A DNA stretch of 9,152 nucleotides. Source: Thermoplasmata archaeon. GTDB taxonomy: Archaea > Thermoplasmatota > Thermoplasmata > UBA10834. The notes beneath the pieces are model-generated. The model saw only the letters and a program-made list of their open reading frames with translations. It made no database searches and had not been told where the DNA came from. The DNA lies in contig JALOTO010000048.1 of assembly GCA_025457845.1 (NCBI GenBank), forward strand, positions 1 to 9,152, written 5' to 3'. The translations under genes and the position numbers were made by a program. Of the stretch, positions 1-5,681 are shown piece by piece. How positions within the stretch are numbered: the stretch's first letter is position 1; each line of letters starts with the position of its first letter.

Positions 1-663
1 AGCAAGATCACCCTGGTCCCTGGGAAGGCGGGGTCAGGGAACATCGTCTGGGCTCTCTACTCGTACGAGGGAGATGTGGCCAGCAAGAGTTACGACGGTG
101 ACTCATGGACTTCCGAGGAGACGATATATTCGGCCTCGTCGAACGTCATCAACACGGACCGCGCGCCGCCTTCGGCCGTGGTCGATGCCAACGGCGTCGT
201 CCATGTCGTCTACGGCACGGGTCACACAGACGGAGGGACCTGGGAGGGGCACGTCGAGTACGTCTACAACCAGGGGTCCGGATGGTCGGCAGCGACCACA
301 CTCGACCCGGCGACGACGTACGGGACCAGGTATCCGACCATCTCCCTCGACACCAGCACGGGCAACGTCTTCGCCATGTGGATGCAGCAGGACACCTACC
401 AGATCCTGGTGAAGAAGAACGTGAGCGGCGTGTGGTCGTCCGTGTCAGTAGACCAGAACGCCTACGCGAAGAACTACCTGACATCCATATACTCGGTCTC
501 AGGGGAGTCGTACATCTGCATGCAGTGGACCCAGAACACCTCCAGCCCCTACGAGGTGATCTTCGAGAAGATACCCGAGTTCTCGGAGGTCATCGTGCCG
601 GTGCTGTTCGTGCTCACCATATTCATCGCCGTGTACCGCAGGAGCTCGCGAAGGGACGCATGA
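1..663 (+). CDS. C-terminal part of a secreted surface protein with beta-propeller-like repeats and a PEF-CTERM-like anchor (5' partial)
   Basis: The reading frame is open from base 1, so the start and probable signal peptide lie upstream; 220 residues are visible. The visible body is rich in S, T, G, W and Y, with recurring pieces such as SYDGDSWTS, NQGSGWSAATT and KNVSGVWSSVSV followed by short strands like VVHVVYG and NVFAMWM. This pattern is typical of BNR/sialidase-like or other extracellular beta-propeller blades. The end is tripartite: PEFS at about 192-195, a hydrophobic helix at about 196-212, then RRSSRR. That layout matches the archaeal PEF-CTERM-type sorting signals recognised by archaeosortases, so the protein is probably exported and anchored to the cell surface. 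A plain C-terminal membrane anchor is the alternative. No catalytic residues are visible, so no enzyme activity is claimed. The next gene starts about 75 bases downstream behind its own TATA-like box. Confidence 0.8.
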   Translation, partial: SKITLVPGKAGSGNIVWALYSYEGDVASKSYDGDSWTSEETIYSASSNVINTDRAPPSAVVDANGVVHVVYGTGHTDGGTWEGHVEYVYNQGSGWSAATTLDPATTYGTRYPTISLDTSTGNVFAMWMQQDTYQILVKKNVSGVWSSVSVDQNAYAKNYLTSIYSVSGESYICMQWTQNTSSPYEVIFEKIPEFSEVIVPVLFVLTIFIAVYRRSSRRDA

Positions 664-707
664 CTGACGAGGCCATCGTTCTCAACGCCGTGACGCGGCT
701 CCCGAGG

Positions 708-715
708 TTAAAATA
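708..715 (+). promoter_or_regulatory. TATA-like box of the four-ribbon zinc protein gene
   Basis: TTAAAATA is centred about 26 bases before the ATG at 738, the spacing expected for a leaderless archaeal transcript starting at that codon. It overlaps an AAAGGAG at 715-721, which would instead act as a ribosome binding site for the GTG at 732 if transcription came from upstream. The two readings give different starts. Confidence 0.5.
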
Positions 716-737
716 AAGGAGAAGTCATTCCGTGTCG

Positions 738-1358
738 ATGATGGAAGCCGCGGAGAACAGGGAGGTCTTCCTCAGCTGCTTCAAGTGCGGCAGGATCGTC
801 CGTTCCAGCGACGCGGAGTGCCCACGGTGCGGCCTCCAGTTCGGCCCTGGGACCCTCTTCGAGTGCCCCTTCTGTTCGGGCCTCGTGTGGAGGAACGCAG
901 TGAAGTGCACGAACTGCGGGATCGACCTCACGGAGTTCTCCGACAGCGTCGAGAAGTCGTCCGGCGGGTTCGACATGGACGAGTTCGTGGACAACATCAT
1001 CAGCACGGAACTCGAGCAGATCAAGTCCATGGTGCGCAGGGTCGCCTGTCCGGGCTGCGGGCTGATGATACGGGGTGACGAGGACAAGTGCCCCAGGTGC
1101 GACCTTCCCCTGACTGAGGCGAAGGTCGACTGCCCAGTATGCGGCGAGAAGATCCCCATATCCGCGAAGTCATGCTCGAGCTGCGCCGCCGTCTTCGAGG
1201 AGATCGAGGAGGAGCCCGAGGAAGAGGAGGCCGAGGCGGAAGAGACCGACGAGGGCACGAAGAGGACGCGTCACGCCCCTTCCAAGGGCCGGCCGGTCAA
1301 GAAGAAGGCCCCCGTCAAGCGCAAACCCGTCAAGAAGGCGAAGCCGAAGAGGCGCTAG
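738..1358 (+). CDS. Four-zinc-ribbon protein with acidic linker and lysine/arginine-rich tail
   Basis: This 206-residue protein has four zinc-ribbon units with identical geometry, CxxC-x10-CxxC, at C14/17-28/31, C43/46-57/60, C104/107-118/121 and C132/135-146/149. Each should bind one zinc ion. The ribbons come in two pairs separated by about 44 residues that look helical. After the last ribbon comes a run of glutamates (about 153-169), then a strongly basic tail rich in K, R and P (about 174-206) that could bind nucleic acid. The ATG at 738 was chosen because a TATA-like box lies about 26 bases upstream. An in-frame GTG at 732 with AAAGGAG ten bases before it is a real alternative, as is the ATG at 741. 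The next gene is a shorter paralogue with the same ribbon spacing. No specific function is recognised; transcription, translation or chromatin-associated roles are guesses from the fold and tail. Confidence 0.85.
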   Translation: MMEAAENREVFLSCFKCGRIVRSSDAECPRCGLQFGPGTLFECPFCSGLVWRNAVKCTNCGIDLTEFSDSVEKSSGGFDMDEFVDNIISTELEQIKSMVRRVACPGCGLMIRGDEDKCPRCDLPLTEAKVDCPVCGEKIPISAKSCSSCAAVFEEIEEEPEEEEAEAEETDEGTKRTRHAPSKGRPVKKKAPVKRKPVKKAKPKRR

Positions 1359-1402
1359 GCCGCCAAGGGCCGTTCCGCAAGCCGAGAGCCGTCCAGCATC
1401 CA

Positions 1403-1410
1403 TTAAGTAT
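1403..1410 (+). promoter_or_regulatory. TATA-like box of the three-ribbon zinc protein gene
   Basis: TTAAGTAT is centred about 26 bases before the ATG at 1432. No Shine-Dalgarno-like sequence lies between it and the gene, which supports a leaderless message starting at or near 1432 rather than at the in-frame GTG at 1426. Confidence 0.55.
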
Positions 1411-1431
1411 CCGCAATTTCATCTTGTGACC

Positions 1432-1782
1432 ATGGGTGACGAGGCGAAACCGGTCTTCGTTCTAGCCTGCGCTTCGTGCGGGAAGACCGTCTCCGGCGGG
1501 GAGGGCGCCTGCCCGCGCTGCGGCGCCTCCTTCGAGGATGTGAGGTTCGAGTGCCCCTTCTGCGGCGAGCTGGTCGTCCCCGAGCTCAGAAAGTGCCCGT
1601 CATGCGGGACCGCCTTCGACGTCTTCGCCGACGAGGTCGCCGACAGGGCGACGGTGGAGCTGGACAGGCAGGAGACACCGGCGGAGGACGTCACGGGTTT
1701 CGAGTGCCCCAACTGCGGGAAGGCCGTCTCGGAGGGGGACAAGGAATGCCCCAACTGCGGGGCCAGGTTCACGCTCGAGTGA
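1432..1782 (+). CDS. Three-zinc-ribbon protein, paralogue of the preceding gene
   Basis: This 116-residue protein has three ribbons with the same CxxC-x10-CxxC spacing as its neighbour, at C13/16-27/30, C41/44-55/58 and C92/95-106/109. The second ribbon of both proteins begins with ECPFC, and both proteins have an acidic spacer (here about 60-88) after the second ribbon. It lacks the fourth ribbon and the basic tail. The proteins also share a start-region layout, an in-frame GTG six bases before an ATG, with the TATA-like box placed for the ATG. Tandem duplication with loss or gain of a ribbon and tail is the simplest explanation. The gene ends seven bases before the convergent tRNA-His gene. 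The function is unknown; zinc binding is well supported by the motifs, and a role in protein or nucleic-acid binding is inferred. Confidence 0.85.
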   Translation: MGDEAKPVFVLACASCGKTVSGGEGACPRCGASFEDVRFECPFCGELVVPELRKCPSCGTAFDVFADEVADRATVELDRQETPAEDVTGFECPNCGKAVSEGDKECPNCGARFTLE

Positions 1783-1789
1783 GAAGAGG

Positions 1790-1861
1790 GGCCGGGACCG
1801 GGATTCGAACCCGGGTCAAGGGATCCACAGTCCCCAAGGATGCCGCTACCCCATCCCGGCC
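1790..1861 (-). tRNA. tRNA-His (anticodon GTG)
   Basis: On the minus strand the acceptor arms GCCGGGA (1860-1854) and TCCCGGC (1797-1791) pair perfectly. The T arm reads CCGGG-TTCGAAT-CCCGG. The anticodon stem GGGGA/TCCCT encloses the loop CTGTGGA, with the anticodon GTG at 1828-1826. The base before the acceptor stem is G (1861) and the base after it is C (1790), the G-1:C73 pair that identifies histidine tRNA; both are encoded in the genome. No 3' CCA is encoded, so it must be added enzymatically. There is no intron. The gene converges on the three-ribbon protein gene. Confidence 0.96.
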
Positions 1862-1886
1862 ACGGACCGCCTCCATGATATCTCCA

Positions 1887-1894
1887 TAGATAAA
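1887..1894 (-). promoter_or_regulatory. TATA-like box of tRNA-His
   Basis: Read on the minus strand the sequence is TTTATCTA, centred about 29 bases upstream of the tRNA 5' end at 1861, as expected for an archaeal tRNA promoter. The rest of 1895-2002 shows no gene that I can support. Confidence 0.5.
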
Positions 1895-2002
1895 GGTTGT
1901 CTCCAGTGGCGGGCTGTGGATGGCGTAGCCAGGCGGACACCAGACGCACTTTCACGCACCCCCGCGCGTCATGGCTAAGCACCCGTCGTGGATTGCCCGT
2001 TC

Positions 2003-2149
2003 ATGACCGAAGGCCACGGAGCGGGGGGATGCGAGCACCAGGATGACGCATCGTATGCGCACTCGTGCATCGACTGCGGCGGGCCAGTGGTCCACTCGTC
2101 GGGGTGTGAGGCCTGCGCGGTGTGCGGGGCCTCCAGGTGCCCCGGGTGA
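2003..2149 (+). CDS. 48-residue cysteine-rich protein resembling the C-terminal tail of B12-dependent ribonucleotide reductase
   Basis: The ATG at 2003 opens 48 codons ending in TGA at 2147. The peptide has seven cysteines (C10, C22, C25, C35, C38, C41, C46). The segment CIDCGGPVVHSSGCEACAVC (22-41), followed by G-A-S-R-C, has the layout CxxCG-x8-GCxxCxxCGxSxC. That is the pattern I know from the extreme C-terminus of adenosylcobalamin-dependent ribonucleotide reductase (NrdJ), where cysteines bind metal and relay reducing equivalents. There is no reductase domain here, so the tail-like module stands alone. Starts considered: the ATG at 2003, with a weak CTAAGC element (1975-1980) about 26 bases upstream, or the in-frame GTG at 1988, which would add five residues and one cysteine; an in-frame stop at 1976 limits it upstream. 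It follows two other zinc-ribbon genes and lies just before the palindrome upstream of argF. The motif match makes a real gene likely; function is unknown. Confidence 0.7.
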   Translation: MTEGHGAGGCEHQDDASYAHSCIDCGGPVVHSSGCEACAVCGASRCPG

Positions 2150-2151
2150 CC

Positions 2152-2179
2152 GGACGGCCCCGGCCGTCCTCGGACGGCC
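2152..2179. repeat. Three-arm palindrome (alternative hairpins) before argF
   Basis: GGACGGCC at 2152-2159, its exact reverse complement GGCCGTCC at 2162-2169, and GGACGGCC again at 2172-2179 are separated by only two bases each. The middle arm can pair with either outer arm but not both. The array starts two bases after the stop of the small cysteine-rich gene and ends just before AAAAA and the argF TATA-like box. It could end the upstream transcript, bind a dimeric regulator, or be a simple local duplication. Confidence 0.7.
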
Positions 2180-2185
2180 AAAAAG

Positions 2186-2193
2186 GCTTAAGC
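2186..2193 (+). promoter_or_regulatory. TATA-like box of argF
   Basis: GCTTAAGC, a perfect palindrome, is centred about 32 bases before the ATG at 2222. The transcript would start near 2215-2219 with little or no leader. Confidence 0.5.
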
Positions 2194-2221
2194 CGATGAG
2201 AGGGTTCTGCCACCCAAGGTG

Positions 2222-3163
2222 ATGGAGCTGAAGCGGGATATCATCTCGGTCCTCGACATGAAGGACGATTTCGAGGACATACTCAACCAGGCGGAGAAGA
2301 TGAAGAAGGACCTCCGCAAGAAGGATGCCAAGAAGACGCCGGCCAAAGCCGACCCACTTAAGGGCAAGGTACTGGGCATGGTCTTCGAGAAGCCGAGCCT
2401 CAGGACGAGGATATCGTTCGAGGTCGGGATGCACCAGCTGGGCGGGAAGGCGCTGTACATCGGTCCTGACGAGGTCAAGATCGGCAAGCGCGAGTCCACC
2501 CACGACGTCGCGAACGTCCTCAGCAGGTATGTCGACGGCATCATGTACAGGGCCTTCAGCAACCAGATCATGAAGGAACTCGCACAGCACGCCAAGGTGC
2601 CGGTGATAAACGGCCTCGACGACCTCGAGCACCCGTGTCAGTGCGCGGCCGACCTGCTGACCGTGAAGGAGAAGAAGGGCAAGTTCAAGGGCCTCCAGAT
2701 GGTCTACGCCGGCGACGGGAACAACGTGTGCAACTCGCTCCTCCTCGGCTGTGCCCTCGTGGGGATGAACATGAGGGCGGCGACCCCCAAGGACAACCGT
2801 CCGAACGCGGACATAGTCGCCAAGGCGACCGAGATAGGGAAGAAGACGGGGGCCAAGATCGAGCTCATGACCAACCCGTACCTCGCGGCCGAGGGCGCGG
2901 ATGTCATCTACACCGACACATGGGTTTCCATGGGCCAGGAGTCGGAGAAGGAGGCGAGGGAGAAGCTCTTCCTGCCCTACCAGGTCAACGACAAGATGGC
3001 GGAGAAGGCCAACAAGGACTGGATCTTCCTTCACTGCCTGCCCGCCCACAGGGAACTCGAGGTCTCCACGGGAGTGATGGACGGGCCGCACAGCGTGGTC
3101 TTCGACCAGGCCGAGAACAGGATGCACGCCCAGAAGGCTATCCTCGTCGCCGTGCTCCGCTGA
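2222..3163 (+). CDS. argF: Ornithine carbamoyltransferase
   Basis: The product transfers the carbamoyl group of carbamoyl phosphate to ornithine, giving citrulline, in cytoplasmic arginine biosynthesis. Its 313 residues match the usual family length. Diagnostic motifs appear in order: the carbamoyl-phosphate loop SLRTR (59-63, in the KPSLRTRISFE context), MYRA (108-111), HPCQ (137-140), DGNNVCNS (165-172), DTWVSMGQE (232-240) and HCLP (271-274). HCLP and the DGNN/SMG pair are the ornithine-binding features that separate this family from aspartate carbamoyltransferase. All active-site residues I can check are present. The N-terminus is lysine-rich. The start is the ATG at 2222, directly preceded by an in-frame GTG (2219); the promoter spacing allows either. 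No other arginine gene is in the window. The last 26 bases overlap the convergent DHH nuclease gene. The palindrome upstream may matter for regulation, but this is unproven. Confidence 0.97.
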   Translation: MELKRDIISVLDMKDDFEDILNQAEKMKKDLRKKDAKKTPAKADPLKGKVLGMVFEKPSLRTRISFEVGMHQLGGKALYIGPDEVKIGKRESTHDVANVLSRYVDGIMYRAFSNQIMKELAQHAKVPVINGLDDLEHPCQCAADLLTVKEKKGKFKGLQMVYAGDGNNVCNSLLLGCALVGMNMRAATPKDNRPNADIVAKATEIGKKTGAKIELMTNPYLAAEGADVIYTDTWVSMGQESEKEAREKLFLPYQVNDKMAEKANKDWIFLHCLPAHRELEVSTGVMDGPHSVVFDQAENRMHAQKAILVAVLR

Positions 3164-4622
3164 TTATCTGCTGGCCGACTATCTCGTCCAAAACCCTAAG
3201 AAACCCCTCTTTTCTATCGGACGGTATGGTGGCACCAGCGGCGATGTTGTGGCCTCCGCCGACGCCTCCGACCTTCTCCGCCGCAGTCCTCATCGCCGCG
3301 GACAGGTCGACCCCCCTGGAGACCAGGTCCTGCGTGGCCCTCGCCGACGCCTTGGTCTGGGGGGTGTCCGGACACTCGGTCGACTCGGCCAGGGCGACCA
3401 TGGGCGCGCTCCTGTCGCTCCCGTTGGAGTTCAGGAGCATGCCGGCGACCGTGCCCACTATCGTCTCCTCGATGCCGTCGCCCGAATCGAAGAACTGTAT
3501 GTTGACGAGCCTCGTTACACCGACGTCCCTGGCCAGGTTCAGCCCTTCGCTCAGGGCGGAGCGGTGGTCCTTCAGGAGCACCTTGCCCATCTCGTAGGCC
3601 TCTCCCCTGTCCCCCTTGCATATGCGCAGGCCTATTACCGCCTGCCCGTGCCTCCCGCAGGCGTTGAGCAGGGTCGCGAACTCCTTGGCGTCCCTCATCG
3701 GGGTACCTGGTGCCTCCTTGGTGAGGGTGTACGCCTCGCCGGTGAGCCTATCCGCCGCCCCTGGCCTCCTGCTGGACCTGTGGAGGTGGTCCCTCAGCCC
3801 GTCGATGACGTCCGCCTTCTCGTCCGGCGAGAGCATGTTCCACGTGCGCCAGCTATCGCCCTCCTTGAGCTCGAGCCCCCTCTCGAGCAGGAAGCCTATG
3901 GCCGCCTCCTCGTTGTTGGTGATCCCCGGGAGGAACGGGTCGCTTGAGTACTCGAGCATCTTGTGGATCGGCCTTGTCTCCCTGCCGAAGAAGCTGATGT
4001 CCTCTGTGGCGGACGCGTGCCCGGAACTCTCCGCGGTCGCGAGGACGAGCCGGTTGAGGCCGATGAGTCTCCTCGCTTTCTGGTCCTGGAGATCGCCGAC
4101 CGCGCCCACGAGTGCGAGGGGGGCGAGGTCGAGGTTGCCCTCCGAGAGCGCTGCGGCCGCGAGGAAGGTGGCCCCTGCCCCGCTGAGGTCCGTGGCGCCA
4201 GATATCCCGTGGACCTGGGGGTTGACGTGTGCCAAGGACCCGAAGTCGGCGAGTGAGAGCTGACCGTCGCGCTTGGGCGCGGAATTCGGGTCAGGGACAT
4301 GGTGGTCAGTGACCACCGCCTTCAGGCTGCCGAGCTTCGAGAGGGAACCGCTCCCGAGGTCGGTGAACCAGACCAGCCCTGCCCCCTTCGCGGCGAGGGA
4401 CTTCAACCCCGCATCGTCGAGCTTCTTGAGGAAGACGACCTCGTGAGGCGTTCCCAGTCTGTCCAATGCGGTGGACGCTATCGCGGCGGCCGCTATGCCG
4501 TCCGCGTCGATGTGAGTCGCGATGACGATTCGGTCCGCCTCCGCTATAGCGGAGGCCGCGCCGGCTGCATCCTTCCTGAGCCCTGGGGGCAGCCCATCCG
4601 GGATGGTCATCTCGCTCATCAT
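3138..4622 (-). CDS. RecJ/GAN-like DHH-family single-strand nuclease
   Basis: This is a 494-residue DHH-DHHA1 phosphoesterase. Catalytic motifs are visible: HIDADG (37-42, metal-binding D39 and D41), FTDLGSG (86-92, D88), the signature TDHH (105-108) and GAVGDLQD (173-180, D177). The C-terminal DHHA1 substrate-binding domain ends in GGGHNIAAG (456-464). Archaeal members of this size and order include GAN, the GINS-associated 5'-3' exonuclease of the replisome, and other RecJ homologues, which trim single-stranded DNA or RNA in replication and repair. Motif I reads DADG rather than the common D-x-D-H-D of bacterial RecJ, as expected for the archaeal group. The start ATG-ATG (4622/4619) follows a GGGGTGA at 4624-4630 and comes one base after the stop of the small membrane protein gene, so the two are translationally linked. 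Which archaeal RecJ subgroup it belongs to cannot be settled by eye. Confidence 0.9.
   Translation of the reverse strand: MMSEMTIPDGLPPGLRKDAAGAASAIAEADRIVIATHIDADGIAAAAIASTALDRLGTPHEVVFLKKLDDAGLKSLAAKGAGLVWFTDLGSGSLSKLGSLKAVVTDHHVPDPNSAPKRDGQLSLADFGSLAHVNPQVHGISGATDLSGAGATFLAAAALSEGNLDLAPLALVGAVGDLQDQKARRLIGLNRLVLATAESSGHASATEDISFFGRETRPIHKMLEYSSDPFLPGITNNEEAAIGFLLERGLELKEGDSWRTWNMLSPDEKADVIDGLRDHLHRSSRRPGAADRLTGEAYTLTKEAPGTPMRDAKEFATLLNACGRHGQAVIGLRICKGDRGEAYEMGKVLLKDHRSALSEGLNLARDVGVTRLVNIQFFDSGDGIEETIVGTVAGMLLNSNGSDRSAPMVALAESTECPDTPQTKASARATQDLVSRGVDLSAAMRTAAEKVGGVGGGHNIAAGATIPSDRKEGFLRVLDEIVGQQIISGARRRG
3208..3215 (+). terminator. Possible T-rich terminator of argF
   Basis: TCTTTTCT lies about 45 bases after the argF stop, inside the antisense of the nuclease gene. 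Short T-rich runs are the usual archaeal terminators. There is no hairpin support, so this is a weak call. Confidence 0.25.
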
Positions 4623-4623
4623 G

Positions 4624-4770
4624 TCACCCCAGCACCCCGAACCGCTCCACTGCCATGAGGGTCAGCGCAGCTGCTGCGAGAACGACGACAGCCTTCACCG
4701 ACCTGCCTATGAGGAATATGACCGCGGCGAATGCGAGGCAGACTATCACGACCTGAAGAAGCGCGTCCAT
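4624..4770 (-). CDS. 48-residue two-helix membrane protein between two nuclease genes
   Basis: The ATG at 4770 opens 48 codons ending in TGA at 4626-4624. The peptide has a first hydrophobic helix (about 4-22, LLQVVIVCLAFAAVIFLIG), a short basic turn R-S-V-K (23-26) and a second hydrophobic helix (about 27-41), then a short tail with E42, R43 and F44. This predicts a helical hairpin in the membrane. The gene lies 24 bases after the stop of the RNase H-fold gene and one base before the nuclease start, so it is clearly inside the operon. No conserved family is recognised. The membrane composition, clean start and stop, and tight spacing argue that it is real. A role in bringing the nuclease to the membrane, or none related to it, are both possible. 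Confidence 0.7.
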   Translation of the reverse strand: MDALLQVVIVCLAFAAVIFLIGRSVKAVVVLAAAALTLMAVERFGVLG

Positions 4771-4794
4771 CCCGGAATCCCCTATGCTCGGACC

Positions 4795-5577
4795 TCAATA
4801 TTCAATCTTGCCCGGACCCGCAGCGGCGACCAGTGTCGCCCTTCGGAGGTCCTTGTATGCCCTTCTCGCGAGGACGACAAGGCTCAGGCAGTCGGCGGCG
4901 TTGTACTCGGTCAGCAGGTCCAGCGCGTTCCTCCTCCCCTGGCGCTCCCACAGGCGCCACAGGTAAACGGCCTCCTGGCCGGTCATGTACGCGACCCGCT
5001 TGTCCCTCTCTATGCCGAGCTCCCTCTCTATCGCCTTGAGGCCGCCCGAGTGTCCGAGCCTGCGGAGCGGGCCCTTGAGATCGACGTGGGGCACGTGAGG
5101 GAGCGCGCCGGGGAACTGTCGCTCTATCATCGGGAGATCGAACGACGCTCCGTTGAATGTCACGATCGTGCGCGCGCCCGAGAGGATCGCTCTGAGGTTA
5201 TCGGTGCAGAGGTTCGCGCCGCGGACCAGTGTGTGGACCCTCTTGCCATCGGATATCCCGACCATGGTTATGGGAGAATATGGCGAGACCCCGGTGGTCT
5301 CGATGTCGAGGTACACGGCCCTGTCGCCATACTCGCCTAGGCATCTCCAGTGCTCCGCCCTCGGCAGCGCGGATGCGAAGAAGCCCGCGTCGCCTGATGA
5401 GAGCGCCTTGGTCGCGTCCTCCAGCCGCGCGTCGACTCCGCGCTTCTTCTCCTGGGACATCCGAGGGACCCGCCCGGCGCCGAGGAAGTCATCCCAGGTC
5501 AGTATCCCGGAGCGCCAGAGACCGGCCTCGCCAGTGCGGCCGATACCATTCGAGAGCCGGAAGCTGTTGACTATCAT
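4795..5577 (-). CDS. YprB-like RNase H-fold 3'-5' exonuclease
   Basis: The 260-residue product shows the DEDD exonuclease motifs: DIETTG (91-96, D91 and E93), VTFNGASFDLP (139-149, D147), and YNAAD (225-229), a YxxxD arrangement as in the DEDDy subgroup. HVDL (164-167) adds a conserved aspartate. The N-terminal 40 residues (SNGIGRTGEAGLWRSGILTW and the following DDFL) are the helix-hairpin-helix-like GIG...LW..GI.TWDDFL segment, which, with EHWRCL (75-80) before motif I, characterises the YprB-type ribonuclease H-like family. The full family architecture is therefore present. The likely role is exonucleolytic processing of DNA or RNA in the cytoplasm; the substrate is not shown by sequence. 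It is the first gene of a three-gene operon with the small membrane protein and the DHH nuclease. The ATG at 5577 lies about 28 bases from a good TATA-like box, suggesting a nearly leaderless transcript. Confidence 0.88.
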   Translation of the reverse strand: MIVNSFRLSNGIGRTGEAGLWRSGILTWDDFLGAGRVPRMSQEKKRGVDARLEDATKALSSGDAGFFASALPRAEHWRCLGEYGDRAVYLDIETTGVSPYSPITMVGISDGKRVHTLVRGANLCTDNLRAILSGARTIVTFNGASFDLPMIERQFPGALPHVPHVDLKGPLRRLGHSGGLKAIERELGIERDKRVAYMTGQEAVYLWRLWERQGRRNALDLLTEYNAADCLSLVVLARRAYKDLRRATLVAAAGPGKIEY

Positions 5578-5600
5578 CCAGCGGTCGCACCGGCGTTCAG

Positions 5601-5610
5601 CATATTAAAG
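5601..5610 (-). promoter_or_regulatory. TATA-like box of the nuclease operon
   Basis: Read on the minus strand the sequence is CTTTAATATG, centred about 28 bases before the ATG at 5577. It probably drives all three downstream genes, since the later intergenic gaps are 24 bases and 1 base with no further promoter. Confidence 0.6.
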
Positions 5611-5681
5611 CCAGAAGGGCGGTCGGAGAAAGTAGTCCTAAGCGGGAAAGGTTGTTATCCCGACCCGTCAATCAGTCGGCC

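Noticed and set aside
660..716. An 18-codon ORF whose ATG overlaps the TGA of the surface protein gene
   Set aside because: It has the ATGA overlap of coupled genes but is very short, has no motif and runs into the TATA-like box of the next gene; chance is the simpler reading.
1862..2002. Search for a further RNA or small gene between tRNA-His and the small cysteine-rich gene
   Set aside because: Only the tRNA promoter and a weak TATA-like element were found; the ATG at 1971 stops after 11 codons and no stable RNA fold stood out.
1952..3127. A 391-codon open frame on the minus strand opposite argF
   Set aside because: It runs antisense to a complete, motif-perfect argF and its composition (long runs of H, R, V, L) is the mirror of high-G+C codons; no family motif is visible.
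3249..3947. A 232-codon plus-strand frame opposite the DHH nuclease, and a similar one at 4522-5340
   Set aside because: Both are shadows of well-supported minus-strand genes, with arginine/proline/glycine-rich composition and no recognisable domains.
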